A stretch of DNA of 64,000 nucleotides from the NCBI GenBank assembly GCA_949318235.1, contig OX439132.1, positions 22,046,912-22,110,911 of the forward strand, read 5' to 3'. Source of the stretch: Ecdyonurus torrentis (lineage: Eukaryota > Arthropoda > Insecta > Ephemeroptera > Heptageniidae). Below are positions 38,613 to 55,223 of the stretch, piece after piece (position 1 is the stretch's first letter; each line of letters begins with the position of its first letter). Under the pieces are notes generated by a model that did no database searches, was not told the DNA's origin, and saw only the letters and a program-made list of their open reading frames with translations. The translations under genes were made by a program, and so were the position numbers.

Positions 38613-41600
38613 ATATAATAATTTATATTCAAGATGTTTTGAAAACATTTAATGCAATTTTATTTTATCCTCTCTACGAGCTTAAACATACATTTAATAA
38701 TGTCATAAAATGTTCTAAATGATACGCATAATAATTTTTTACAGCTTATAATAAACATAGAAATTCTGGAGAACATATTATATAATATGATGAAAGTTTC
38801 TTTGAGAGGCTTGTTGAAAGTATATACAAGACACTTTCCCATACACTCAAAAACTATATAATTTGAGTTTTGAATACATAATTTAAGTTAAAGGGGTAAA
38901 TATAACATGAAATAAAACATTTTTTTAATATAAATTATACTGTTTATTAATGCACAAAAAATAAAATAAGTTATATGATCTAGTTCCAACGTTATTAAAA
39001 ATAATTCTCTCTCTCTCTCTCTCTTTCAATTCTGCACATAGACAATAAATATTTAATATCTTGCTCAAAAAGTATCTAAAAACAATATGATCGTGCTTCA
39101 AAGCAGAAGTGTATTTAACTAAACACTGAAATTGGCAGAAGCTAGTTTTGATGCAATTATCATTGATACTAATGATGTATGCTGGGTACTCTTAAACATT
39201 AGTAAAATTACGCTAACGCTATACGTATCAAAGATGTACTAGAAAACAGAACCTATTCCCCTATTCCTGTAACTTCACCACTGGCCAATTTCTGGTTACA
39301 AACTCAGGTTAGACCATACCTTTTACAATGTTAAATGAGTGGGCATATTAAATAGATATGGCTATAGTAAGTGATAGAAAATATTTAATGTAGCAGGTGA
39401 CTGGCTGATATCTCACAAACTGAACGGTCACGAAATATAAAATTAATTTTAATTGAAAGAAGTAAAAGGGGAATGATACTTAAAAGTTTAGTTATGTCAA
39501 TCACATGCCAACACGATTAAATATTAATGTCATTCCAAGATAACATGTAAATGTGAAAATTCAAATTTTAGAGCCAACTTTTAAATCAAACATTTTTTTT
39601 TTTAATTTAAAATATTATAAAAACTGTTTTCGGAACATTTTTTATTTTAAATTCACTCAATTTAATTTGCAAATTATTGTGTGTTTTTTTGCTGAATATA
39701 AACAATTTAGAAAGAATTATAAAGAAAATACAGTTCCTCTTTTGACTATTTATGCACCAAGTCTGTCGCTCTCTTCGTTAAAATAAACACTTACTAATCA
39801 TTAGTATTTTATAAAATGTTCAGAGACAATGTATGAAATGTTTCATAAATACCAGTTTTTACAACTATTGTACCGTCTATACCACTTCGTTTTCACAATG
39901 TGGACCAAAGTTGATATTGCGTATTGATCTAAGAAAGAGAAACATTTCTTGAAAATATTTAACCTATATACATTATCATAGTCATGTATTTTTTTATACT
40001 GCTACATTGAAAAGCAAATATTATTAGAATAATTATAAAAATTTAAACGAAAATTAGAGACAAGTAAAAAAATTATTAAATTACACACGTAGCTGTATTA
40101 AAATGTCACGTTGGTGTACTGTACAGTACATCTCACAGCCAAGCTAAAAGTACGTGAGTTATCTCTGCCAGCCTTTTTACATCTACAGTCCCAAGAATTT
40201 AATTACGATGTCAAAAAATGACATTCAATTTTTGAACTTATTTTCATGTTGAAAAATGATACTTGTATATAGATATAATAACTTATATATAACTTATATC
40301 CATATTAACTTATATCCATTAAAATATAGAAATAATAGTTGTTGATTTTATTTTTTTTTTCTTTTTCCCGTAAGAATTAAAAAAAAAATTGTTTATGTAC
40401 AGCAAATAAAGCACACTGCATTAATTTTTCAAACGATCGCATTTAATTATTTAATGTGCTCATTATAATTAATATGCCACTAATTTGTGTCAACCCCCCC
40501 CCCTGAAATTATCAATCAATACATTTATTTTCATACTTTCAATTAATTTAAAATGTTTAATATTAATTTTATATTGATACTAAATTATTTATATTAAAAA
40601 ATTTGTATATAATATAAAAGCAAAATTTTGTTTCATGTTAGTATTTTAACATTAAAAGTTATTAAAAGCAGGTAATACTTCAGGTAATAATCAGTGGTAA
40701 TACCTTTTAGTGTGGGCCAGGATTAAACCTTTTCAGTAGTGTTTTTAAAAAGTTACAAATCAAATAAAATTTAAAATCATGCAATTGACCTCATGGCAAT
40801 TTTTTCTGTCCGTTAATTGGAAAAACTGTTTTTGAAAACTTTGAATATAATTTTAAAATAAAACAGAAATTTTTGTTTTATTTTTATCATTGCATGGTGA
40901 ATTGTAAAATCGCAATAAAAATAATATTATTAAATAAATAGAAAGAAAAAGAAGTTTTTTTTTTGAAATATAATTCTTGGAATCATATCAATGCCTTGTT
41001 TATTTATATGTGCCTTATTTTACATTAGAATTAACAAATCTAAAATTTTATTGAATTTTCAATCTTTAATATTCTAGAGCTATACCGCACTGCTACCAAT
41101 ATGCACTTACGATAAATTTCTTTTTTTTTATGCACGTATATTAAAAATGACAAACGAGTATTATATATTTAAAAAAATATATACATGTAAAAATTGTATA
41201 ATACTTGACATATAAATCGGTAGTTATTGCTATCAAAGGAGGTTAAATAAATGCATAAGATATAAACTTCACCGACAGCCATAACATAAAATTATATGAA
41301 ACTAAAGCAATGAAAACCTGTATTATAATGCAAATTAATAATTAATTTTATATGCAATAAAGCTTTAAACATTATAAAATGGATATTATCTTTAATAATG
41401 TTACTTATACTGCTCGAAACTGATATGCAGTTTTATTATTTATTTTAGTATGATTATTTTACGTGACACCGTACTGCATTGTGCAATATTATTATGCATC
41501 ATAAAATACTGTATATTATTATAAAAGGAGTGTTATGTTTTTTTAATGAACTTCTTCATGTAGATGATAAAAATTAAGTTTTGATGTTGTTGCGCCATCA

Positions 41601-43707
41601 TTTTTTTTTTTTTTTTTTTTTTTTTAAGTTGCTCAAAATGTCTTGAATGAAGTTGTTTTTAACTAATCCAAGCATTAATAAAAGAAGAAAAAACTAAATG
41701 TCTTAAAGCTCTAAACGTCTTGAAATGGCAAAAATCCAAGTTGTGAGCAATAGTGATCCAAAAGTAATTTGAGAAACAATAATAACTGTTTAAGGTGCAT
41801 TACAGTTTTTTTTTTTTTTTTTTTTTTTTTTTAGCCATATGAAATGAGCCTTACTACATAGGCATAGTTTTCAGCTAACAATATTGCAATACAAACATAT
41901 TTTACAATATAAAAGTAACATACAAACTGCAAATTTAGAGTATAGCTCTATTGAAACAACATTTTCTTAATGAGCTCAATAAGAGCGATATCAACCAATA
42001 CCAATTAGTAAAGAAACTACTATTTCAATGGATATTAGACATCTAAAGTGTATATTTGGAAAATTAATTTATTAGCTGTACTAATATAGAGCTACCATGG
42101 AATATGCAAAAATATAAATGAAACAAGAATATATTGATTTTTTTATATATAAAAAGTATTCATAATTAGTTAACTGAAATTACAAAGATAAGCAATTAAT
42201 ATGATTTAATTAAATTGTTTACTCATATTTATACTGCGTATTTATCTTTAAATTCAAAAATCAACAACACTTGAAAAGCGAAGAAATAAATACTCTTAAA
42301 TATTATTAATTAATTATGTTCCTATTTTTTACTGTATTGAAAAGTATAACTTTCAACTTTTGTTAAAACGAAGCAATATAAAAATCAACAAAAAGTACAA
42401 ATATTTACCGATATTTTGGTCATTGATTGTGTGACATTTTTGTTACCGTATTGAGATGAAAGTTTTGACCACTTATAAAACTCCACAGTAAACAATTTCC
42501 GTAATTTCACTGGTTTCTTCTTTTTCAAGAGGGGAAAAACTTTATGAAGAGAGAGAAGAAGAAGAAAAAAAAAAAAAAAAAAAAGAGCTTCAGTTTTTTT
42601 TCCTTTTTTTTTTCTAATAGCACATATAAAACGATTTCTTTTCATTATTTACTTTTTCATTACTTAATGAGTTTTTTGTTTGCTTTTTTAGTTTTAGCTC
42701 CTTAATAAAATAAATAAATTCAGTTAAATAATTTCTGAACGAATATGTTTTCAATATGTATATCAATAAATCATAATTGAGTGTTTGTACAAAATTTACT
42801 CAATATGTTTAAATGATTGCTCTTATAAACTCTCTAGTTAACTTTTTATTTAAAGAAAGTTAATGAAATTAATCACACTGAGTTTTTCTTTCTTTTTCCC
42901 AAGACGTGCATGAATTAATGCACAAAAGATATTGTCATTTTAAATATACTTATTTTATACAATTCATCTTAAAGTGTTACAGCTAATAATAGCGTTACTG
43001 AAACTTAATACTAATTTTTAACAATATTGTACACAATGGTTTCTTGCTTCTATCCAAATAAAGCAAATAAATAAAATTGGAAAGATTTGTCAAAAGTTAT
43101 AGTAAAATATGGTGTTTTGTCATCACACAATATTTATGTGATTATTATTTTTACTTATTATTATTGTACAAAAGAGAAGACTTAAAAAAGAGTTTTAAGT
43201 AATAATAATAATAATAAACAAACTCGTATTCCAACAATACTATCAAAATGCTAGTAAACGACTTTGTGTTGCTGTATTTATTTAATATACTTTCTTATAG
43301 GGCAACGAAGCAGTTATAACTCATATTGCAACAAAAAAAGTAATTAAAAAAAATAATAATAATAACACTGAAATTTTTACTGTTAATGCGAGCCTTTTGT
43401 TTTCCTGAATTTCAACTAATTTGGTCATTATTTATATTTTAATTGACTTCAAATTCAAGAAAAAAATATATTTAAAACTTTATAAATGTCAGTAAAAATT
43501 TCAGTATTGAGAAAATTTTCTAACTCAAGCTATAGCAGCTTTATTATCCCATAAGAAATCATTTTAAATATAAAAACAGGAACACAAAATCGTTTGCTAG
43601 CACTTTGTTAGTATTGTTCACCTATGAGAATGTTTTCTCACTAAACCTACATTTGCAAGTCTTCTATTGAGATAATTAGAAACTGAGCTGTAAATTGTGG
43701 GTATAAG

Positions 43708-43772
43708 CTAGGAAGTGAAAATGTCCTCCAGGTTGCATAACAAACAGGATACTTCTATCTTGGGATAGAGCG
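43708..43772 (-). CDS. Weak candidate 3' terminal exon, unrecognised
   Basis: Minus strand. A well-formed acceptor with a long pyrimidine-rich tract (CTCTCTCAGTTTCCGTC then AATTTTAG) ends at 43773. Read with two bases completing a split codon, the exon gives 20 codons (LYPKIEVSCLL, CNLEDIFTS) to TAG at 43710-43708. A second frame is also open (starting ALSQDRSILF), which weakens the case. The phase fits the exon at 60410-60586 read in its heptad frame (one base carried over), but so do other sites, so the connection is only a possibility. No recognised domain. Confidence 0.22.
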
Positions 43773-43774
43773 CT

Positions 43775-47130
<3,356 letters not shown>

Positions 47131-47137
47131 TTTTCAG

Positions 47138-47221
47138 TGTAAAATTTTTCTCGGTGTTTAAAGGGTTCCTATCCTATAGTGACGTCACCAAGTACGTGGG
47201 TGTTCCTTGTGTTCGGGGGAG

Positions 47222-47285
<64 letters not shown>

Positions 47286-47336
47286 CTCAACAAAACAGCT
47301 GACTTCGTAAACTTTACAGCATGTATAGTTATAAAG
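47138..47336 (+). CDS. Weak candidate exon containing an in-frame (GA)n repeat
   Basis: Plus strand. A strong acceptor (long T tract ending TTTTCAG at 47137) is followed by a frame open for 66 codons: VKFFSVFKGF, LSYSDVTKYV, GVPCVRGRM, an Arg-Glu repeat from the GA microsatellite at 47226-47283, then EKLNKTADF and NFTACIVIK. It ends AAG directly before a poor donor GTGTGA. A GA repeat is open in every frame, so only about 45 codons are informative. The TGACGTCA palindrome and the TTTAAAGGG phrase at the start hint at mobile-element origin instead. If real, it encodes a charged Arg-Glu helix; no family recognised. Confidence 0.18.
47226..47283. repeat. (GA)n microsatellite
   Basis: Clean GA tract of about 58 bp lying inside the weak candidate exon. 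Confidence 0.96.
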
Positions 47337-47339
47337 GTG

Positions 47340-48119
47340 TGACTTTTAAATTTTAATTGAAATTTTATATAAAATATAATTTTCAATTCATTGAAATCTT
47401 TTGGTTACGTTTATTACACTAATAAATTTATAATATAATATCATCATTAATGTTTTATTATATATTATGAACATTATTATTTTATAATTTCAATAACTTT
47501 ATAGTGTTTTCTATTATCATAGTGCATCTAAAATAATAAATAATTTTATTACAAGCATCAAATAATGATTGTTGAATAATTTATCGACACCGCATATTTT
47601 ACTACTTACACTTTATATCAAATGCTATTATTTCTTTGTTTCGAGCTGTGTATTTATAATATAATAGGCGCATTTTCCCATAATATATCTTTTTATGATA
47701 TATATTTAATTTTTATAAATCAAGAATGACAGTAAGTAATAGGTCATTTGTTGAATTATAAAGGTTTCTCTATTTTCCTTGTTTCTTTGTCATTTTGTTA
47801 AGCCTTAAAAATGTTACACAATGTTTCATATTTTACTAAAAGAGATTTTATTAAAGTAAAGAGAATTGTATTAGAGCCATAGAACTAATGAAGATTATTT
47901 TTCTTACGTACATACTCAAAATTAAATGACAAAAAGTAAACTTTGCATATTTGTCTGATTTTGTAATAAATTATTCATATTCATTAGGACAGAATTTATT
48001 TATTTTTATTTAAATCAATGCACCAAATTTTTAATATTATTTTTATGAGAAAAATGTGCGTGGAATTCGAAAAGTAAAAATTTCAATATTTGTCGAGTGT
48101 ATTATTAAAGAACCTTCGT
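47340..48119. other. AT-rich non-coding DNA, nothing recognised
   Basis: No open frame, repeat family or signal noticed. Confidence 0.55.
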
Positions 48120-48345
48120 GTTTGTATGAATATCTAACGCCATTAAAAACAAAGCATCACTTACAACAAATTCTCATAAATTCTTGCTCCTACCTTTAAA
48201 ATCTAGTAGCTCTATTTTTTATAACTCTTTTCTTGTTAAACACTCTAAACTCTGGAATAATCTGTCTATCTGCCTAACAAATTTTATAACTTAGAATCAA
48301 AAAAACGTCTCAAAACTAGTGTTAAAAATTATTATTTAAAATAAA
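48120..48345 (+). pseudogene. LINE ORF2 C-terminal remnant
   Basis: The frame starting CAC at 48241 reads HSKLWNNLSICLTNFIT, stop, NQKNVSKLVLKIII, stop. This resembles the conserved C-terminal end of non-LTR retrotransposon ORF2 proteins, where a KLWN-L motif is followed by a run of polar residues and a Lys/Leu-rich helix (usual form F-KLWNSLP ... FK-KLK-YL). An in-frame stop shows it is dead. A matching LINE-type 3' end lies about 550 bp downstream in the same orientation. Recognition is by motif only, and the clade is uncertain. Confidence 0.5.
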
Positions 48346-48799
48346 ATTATTACCTCAAATCATGGCAAATAAATGTTTAATGTTGAAAATAATTAAGCGT
48401 ATAAGACTGAAATAATACTAAACTGCTGAATTAAGCTTCATTGCTATTTCTTTTTAAATAACTACTTTGATAAAGTGCAATTTTAAAAATTTCTATAAAA
48501 ATGTGATAAAATAATACTAAACATGTATTTAATATATACACGGACAAAAATAAATACGTAATAATTATAGATCATTTTCAGCACAATTTATTCAATATAC
48601 AGTATAATTTATGCTATACTGCATAATAATTATGATATAGCATAAATATTATATTGTACAGCATAATTATTTATGTTGTTCTAATTTTGCATAATTTATG
48701 CTTCAATGACATAAATGCAGCATAAATTACTTAATTAAAATTTTTCGTGTATGGGTAGTTTTATAATCATTAGTGTATATTATAAATGTCTGTGATTAA

Positions 48800-48960
48800 T
48801 ACTACTACTGAATTTGTTAATATGTATTGTATGTTTTTATTTTTTATATTATAAAACTCTGATATGAGAAGTTTGTTACACGTAATTATGTAAGTGGGTG
48901 TATCCCTTTTGTGGCCTCTCAATAAAAATCATTTATTATTATTTTTATCATCAAACTTAA
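48800..48960 (+). mobile_element. LINE 3'-end fragment (LINE tail c)
   Basis: A T-rich stretch is followed by ATTATGTAAGTGGGTGTATC, CCTTTTGTGGCCTCTCAATA and an ATT-rich tail. The TGTAAGTGGG and GGCCTCT blocks are shared with the minus-strand copy at 31.9 kb. With the ORF2 remnant upstream it may be one LINE copy interrupted by AT-rich sequence. Confidence 0.55.
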
Positions 48961-49286
48961 AATTTTCGATTCAGGACTTCGGGAATTTTGTAAGATCCAT
49001 AGGTAACAAAGTTATTATTGTGAAGTGTATAAAATTTTATTATTAGTATATTTTATTAGTAATAAAGTCTATCTTGCGACTATTGAGTTACCTGATTGTC
49101 TAACGTGCATGTGTCAACCATGAGAAGCCCTAGGAACACAAAGTCCTATGAAATCTCTGTTTCGTTTGTCTTGAGAAAATGCGTTGTGAGAGACAAGGCG
49201 CACGTTCTCATTGTCAGCCAATCAACAGCCCACTACACGGAGAAAATTATTTTCTTAGTGATTTTAAATTAGTAACATATAATATA

Positions 49287-49289
<3 letters not shown>

Positions 49290-49323
<34 letters not shown>
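49290..49323. repeat. (TC)n microsatellite abutting a MITE
   Basis: Clean TC tract of about 34 bp whose last base is directly followed by the left TTAA of family A copy 5. Confidence 0.95.
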
Positions 49324-49328
<5 letters not shown>

Positions 49329-49665
49329 GGAATAGACCAGAGAAAAACATAAGCATTTATATCACAAAACACTTGATGGGCTGTAAATAACTAACTTTAG
49401 TTTGTCTCAAAACCCAACTGCAGCTCGTAGCAGTGATCAGAAATTTCAATTTATGCAACCCGCACAACATTTTCATACTAATTTTTGCATGTTTCTGACG
49501 TCATAAACATGAATTTTCACGCAAATTGCATACTTTACAGTTTTTTTACGCTCTCACGTGGGGCTACATTAACATTGTGGTAAAAATTGTCATTAGTTTT
49601 GAAGATCCAATTTTGTGCTTATTCATTAAAAAGCACATGTTGTTTTATGTGGTCTATGGCTTTAA
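49324..49665 (+). mobile_element. Family A MITE, copy 5 (complete, well preserved)
   Basis: Left end TTAAAGGAATAGACCAGAG, right end GTGGTCTATGGCTTTAA, TTAA at both edges, 342 bp. Nearly identical to copies 8 and 10 over long blocks (TGCATGTTTCTGACGTCAT, AAACATGAATTTTCACGC), so it is among the young copies. The plus-strand open frame inside is not a gene. Confidence 0.95.
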
Positions 49666-50079
49666 GATGACAAGGTCAAAACTTTGTCAAAGTAAAGCTC
49701 GTTTTCCAACATAAAATGACCTAAATCAACCCTGTGATCTTCGTAAGTAGAAAGTTGGCTTATTTTGGTTAATGCAATAAGGTGTTTATGTAGAAAGTAA
49801 CGTAAAACTTAAGTGAATGTTAATTAGATCTTAGCTATTTATGCACTTTATTAATAGTATAATAAACTGCTTGAGATTATTAGAGAGAAGGTCAATTTAC
49901 ATGGGAGTTTTATATTTTATAGAAAAATTATAACACGCGACGCAATGAAAATTACGTCACAGTATCATAAAACTAAAAATAAGATCTGAAATTATTACAT
50001 ACGTTTCTCATGCGTAAGAAATTTTAGAACACTACTAAAATGTTTTTAATTTCGTACAGCGTAATTAATTTTTATAGTA

Positions 50080-50370
50080 GTTCTATAAGGTATATGCATT
50101 CACATAAAAATCAACGCCATGCTGGATCACTACATAACATAGGCCGATATGGTAAAATGTTACTAAAAGTTCAAAAATACTTCGTAATATTTTTGAGAGC
50201 ATAATATTATGCTGTTAAACATTAGGTTTTCAAGTATGCGAGAATAATAATAACAAAAAAAATTAACTAATTTTTTCCAACAAAACCACGTTTATCCTAT
50301 GCTAAGCAATGTTATTCATCACTCCAGTATGGCGTTTAAGCGCATTCAGTATGACGTCATGCAGATATAC
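50080..50370 (-). mobile_element. Element E MITE, copy 2
   Basis: Reverse-complement counterpart of 16570-16890. The block CCTATGCTAAGCAATGTTAT is exactly shared, and TATGACGTCATGC and CAAGTATGCGAGAA are also conserved. The middle has drifted between the copies. Boundaries are estimates. Confidence 0.75.
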
Positions 50371-50374
50371 CGTA

Positions 50375-51215
50375 GTCTTTATATATGATATGTTTTTTTC
50401 CAGTGTAGTTCAATCAATGCGTGAGTAAGATATCTTTGTATTTGAGATAGACATTATCAACATTGAAAGCATGACAAACTTTCACTTAACTAACTTTGTT
50501 AACTCATTTGGAGTCATTGATAACCACGTCTTTGACTTTTAACAATTATTTCCACAATTGTATTTCCACACATATGAGATATCAAAAGCAGTTGAAAATA
50601 ATCATTTATAATATTATGAAAGTAATATTATACATATAGTTTGTATTGTTTTATAAATACTTAAATGTTTTAAACTTTAAATTGATGAAAAGAAATTTTT
50701 AGCACGCCAAAATACTTTAACGTTGATTAAAATTCAATTAAACCATCAATTACGCAACTAACAGCAGCGTGTCTAAAACAATTTTAATATATTTTCTTGA
50801 GATTTAAATTAAATTTAACAACAGTGACTCATCGTCTTAAAAAGCAGCTTTAAAATTGACAATATAAAGCGATACGCTACCATTCAACTTCAACAAAAGA
50901 AACTATGTACTTGGATAAGCTTCTTTCATTTAAACAAAAATGCGTCACATTTTTTTAGTTCAATTAAAATTAAAAAAATAAAAACTTGGATGTAAAACTT
51001 AACTGTAATTCAAGTTTAAAAAAGTGTTTTGCAGTTTAAGAAAATGAGCAAAACCAGAAACTCAAATCTCCGAAAAAAGTCATCTATGAACAAAAATAAA
51101 TACAGTACGTTAAACTTATGCTAGATCAATGCAAAACATTTATGCGTATCATCATGATTTATGCTATATTGTATAGTAATTATACTACATAATATTTAAG
51201 ATGTTCAGCCATAAT
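50375..51215. other. AT-rich non-coding DNA, nothing recognised
   Basis: No gene or clear repeat. A stretch near 51090-51215 has several GCATAA/TTATGC palindromic phrases, similar to 48590-48740. Confidence 0.5.
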
Positions 51216-51218
51216 TAC

Positions 51219-51474
51219 TTAAAGGAATACTCCAGAAGAAAACATAAGCATTTATATCATAAAACGCTTGATGGGACTTACATAAATTACTTTAGTTTGT
51301 CTCAAAACCCAACTGTAGCTACGTAGCAGTGATCAGAAAATTTCGATTTATGCAACCTGCACAACATTTTTACTAATTTAGCATTCTGGTAAAAATTGTC
51401 AACAGTTTTGAATATCCCATTTCGTGTTTATTCATTAAAAATCACATGTTGTTTTATGTGGTCTATGGCTTTAA
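51219..51474 (+). mobile_element. Family A MITE, copy 6 (internal deletion)
   Basis: Ends TTAAAGGAATACTCCAGAAG and GTGGTCTATGGCTTTAA are intact, but about 85 bp of the middle, including the TGACGTCA block, is missing between TTTTTACTAATTT and AGCATTCTGG. The deleted form keeps both termini. Confidence 0.93.
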
Positions 51475-51551
51475 ACTATAGTATAAAATAGACATAGCAA
51501 CATTTGTGCTCTACAAATAATAATTATTTAATACTACATAAATTACGTAAT

Positions 51552-51605
51552 TTATTATTTACCTGTATACAAAATGGATGTATTTTGCATACAGGTAATA
51601 ATAAT
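51552..51605. repeat. Inverted repeat, about 24-bp arms
   Basis: TTTACCTGTATACAAAAT faces ATTTTGCATACAGGTAAT around a loop of a few bases. One mismatch in the arms. It may be a small foldback element or a cruciform. Confidence 0.75.
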
Positions 51606-52187
51606 TTTAAATTTCTCAAATAGAAATATGTTAAAATTGATATAAAATAGTTTTAAATCTTTTAATCAGTCGTATCAAAAAATAATTATAGAAGTACACT
51701 ATCAAAGGCTAAACTGTATAATTTGAAACATGATGCGGTGGTGAAAAATAATAATAATAATAAAAAAAAAAACTTGCAATGATTTTGTTCTTCTAATTTG
51801 TATCAGTTTTTGTATAAAATATATTCTTTATGCATTAATATTAATTAGCTAACTAGCCTTTACAAATTAAAAAAAAAAATCCCAAAGTAGCAATATTAAA
51901 ACATTTTTTTATGTGCTGGAAAAGACGTGAATGTTTAAAGAACGTGTAATATTATAAAAGGTTTCAATAACTCATACTCATTAAAATTTATTTGCACTCT
52001 CCTCATTAATGTTTAAAAAAGTCTCAAGAGAATTTTTTTTAATTAAATCCTTCTTTAATAAAATTAAATTTATTAAATCTTATTAATATCACTCTTTTTT
52101 TTTTAACCAAAATAGAAATTAAAATACTCAACTTAAATAATAGCCTTAAAATCTTTAACACTGTTAGGTGTTAGGTACATATTATTA

Positions 52188-52530
52188 TTAACGCCATAGA
52201 CGAAATAAAACAACAAGAGCTTTTTAATGAATAAAGCACGAAATGGGATATTCAAAACTGTTGACAATTTTTACCAGAATGTTAATGTAGCCCCACGAGA
52301 GAGCGTGAAAATACTGTAAAGTATGCAATTTACGTGACTTTTCATGTTTCTGACGTCAAAAACATGCAAAAATTAGTAAAAAATGTTGTGTGGGTTGCAT
52401 AAATCGAAATTTTCTTAACACTGTTACGGAGCTACAGTTGGTTTTGAAACAAACTACAGTTATTTATGTAAGTCCCGTTAAGTGTTTTCTGATAGAAATG
52501 CTTATGTTTTCTTCTGGTTTATTCCTTTAA
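52188..52530 (-). mobile_element. Family A MITE, copy 7 (inverted)
   Basis: The only minus-strand copy. Left edge TTAACGCCATAGACGAAAT and right edge TCTGGTTTATTCCTTTAA are the family ends reversed. Full-length, moderately diverged, with the TGACGTCA block at 52351. With copy 6 upstream and copy 8 downstream it forms large inverted repeats about 1 kb apart. Confidence 0.93.
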
Positions 52531-52534
52531 TAAT

Positions 52535-53245
52535 AAATGGAAAAATAAATGTAAAAAAAAACAACTATAAAACAAATAAAACATTTTTATTTGCAAACTT
52601 TTTTGATGTAAAAAAACACAGAAAAAGAAAATTGGATGTATAAATTAAACAAATAAGTTATTGTTTTTCATAAAAATTTAAAAGAAATAACTGAATAACA
52701 AATATATAAAATATATTATATGGATTATTGAATTTCAAATTAATTTTCATGTATTTGTTATATTATACCATTTTATGAAAAGAAATTATAGAACATTCAA
52801 TTAAAATGTAATAATTCGATATGCTTTTAGTTGTATATTGATAAAAAGTAATTAAATAATACTGTATACTGTAATTGTTGAATGAAATTAAAAACGATAA
52901 AAAAAAATCACTCAATACTTCATTACAGAAAGAAAAAAAAAAAAAAAAAAAAAAAAACGCTCGTATGAAAAGCACAAAGCAAATATTTCATTATACTAAA
53001 CTTATGAAACGAGAATATACAATAAACATTTATAATTTATAAAAAAAAATTTCATGCAAATGTCAAATAATGAAAAATGTTAATATAATTTTTCCTCTTA
53101 TTATAAAAATTAGACATGCATAATGTTTTATTGCTTTTTTTTTAGACATGACAGAAAGAGCATTTTTTACATTTTGCTGGAATGGTATTTTATAATTTTA
53201 TTATATAATAAAGGCACATTACATTTGTCTTCAGATAATTTTTTT
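52535..53245. other. AT-rich non-coding DNA
   Basis: Only homopolymers (A run at 52929-52956) and AT filler. No gene. Confidence 0.55.
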
Positions 53246-53250
53246 TCTAT

Positions 53251-53598
53251 TTAAAGGAATAGACCAGAGAAAAACATAAGCATTTATATCACAAAACACT
53301 TAATGGGACTTACATAAATAACTTTAGTTTGTCTCAAAACCCAACTGTAGCTCTGTAGCAGGGATCAGAAAATTCAATTTATGCAACCCACACAATATTT
53401 TCATACTAATTTTTGCATGTTTGTGACGTCATAAACATGATTTTTCACGCAAATTGCATAATTTACTATTTTTTTACGCTCTCACGTGCGGCTTTATTAA
53501 CATTGTGGTAAAAATTGTTATCAGTTTTGAAGATCCAATTTTGTGCTTATTCATTAAAAAGCACATGTCATGTTGTTTTATGTGGTCTATTGCTTTCA
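53251..53598 (+). mobile_element. Family A MITE, copy 8 (complete)
   Basis: Left end TTAAAGGAATAGACCAGAG; right end GTGGTCTATTGCTTTCA, in which the terminal TTAA has mutated. It shares a small local duplication (CATGTCATGTTG) near the right end. Otherwise close to copies 5 and 10. Confidence 0.95.
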
Positions 53599-54554
53599 TA
53601 CATTTTATTATTACTTTTTCCAGGAATACTTAAAAAAAAATTTAGTTTAATATTAATAATAACTACACTAATGTTGAAACAATATTTTTACTGAGACTTT
53701 ATAGTTTTTGAGACCCTTAACATATTATATATTTATAATATGTGAGTAACAATAAAATAAATGTGATAAATATCATAATTACGTTATAATTAAATAAATA
53801 GTAGAAATAATATGTAATATTCGATGTAAAATTTAAATATTAAAATATGGCACTAATTTGCAAATGTGAAACACAAAATTATAAAATATAATATAAGTTA
53901 ACAAATATTCACGTTTTAGGAACGTAATTTATGTCTCTTTCTTATATTATAATTATTAATATTTTTGCTTATATGTAACATTTTCATGTAATGTTGTGGT
54001 CAAAGCCTTGTAAAATTATCAAGCCCTCACAAAGCCTTAATAAAGTTTATAATTATTATTTTGCTTGAAATGGCAAAACAAACTGATAAAAAAAATAATA
54101 TTAAGAAGCACTCTTTTAATAATTATTAAAGAGCAACTTAAATGTTTTTATTATTATAAATGCAAATGTAACAAACGCATTTCTTAACATAATTACATAA
54201 ATGTTTTGCTGAGAAATATATCATGTTATTATAATATTTAGTGTTAAATATATACAAAAATGTGTGCATTAAAAGTGTTAAAAGAGTAATGAATTCTAAA
54301 AAATTAATTAAGACAGTTTTTATTTTCCTCAGTTATTGTAAAAACTTTGAAATTGCAAACACTGCTTTTGTAACACTTTGTACCTAACGGTCTGTTGATC
54401 CAATAAAGAAACTGAAATTAAACTGGAAAAATAGCAAGATAAACAAAAATATAAAATTGACACTTCAGTTCATTAAAGTTGAAAACACTCGTGCAGATTT
54501 TGTTTGCCATAATTCATCAAAATGAAAAATGAAGTCACAACTATCATTTTTCAT

Positions 54555-54584
54555 GAGAGAGAAAGAGAGAGAGAGAGAGAGAGA
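54555..54584. repeat. (GA)n microsatellite
   Basis: Short GA tract with one AAA interruption. Confidence 0.9.
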
Positions 54585-55122
54585 TTTTCACAAACAAATT
54601 GGATTATGCTGTACGTTCCTTATTTCATAGTTTTAGGCTTTATATACGCATAAAACTCATTTTATTCTTGTCTTCCCAATTTAAAATAACATATTTTACA
54701 TTCCTGATCGGTAAAATTCTATCTGCGTTAATGAAATAAAGTTGTATTAAATTTAACTCATTTTCTTACCCCCAAATAAATTATTTTTATTGATAATGAT
54801 TACAATAAAATGAAATTATAATGATATTAAATCCAGTTTCCTCCACAAGATATTAATATAGTATATTAAATTAGATTAATATTTACAAATTCTTCCAAAT
54901 ATAACATTTGAAATGACATAATTGATATACTTATAAAATTGCATGTAAGATATTTGGCAAGCAGTATAATATAATAAAATGTTTTGTGTTTCTTCGTGTG
55001 TAAAATTTGTACTGGCTGGGTAAAAAAAAAAATTATCTCAATTTCTGTTACAATATTAGATATATTTCCTTGTGACTGCACGTTAGAGGCATAAAATAAA
55101 AATTGCTTTTTTATTTATTGAA

Positions 55123-55223
<101 letters not shown>

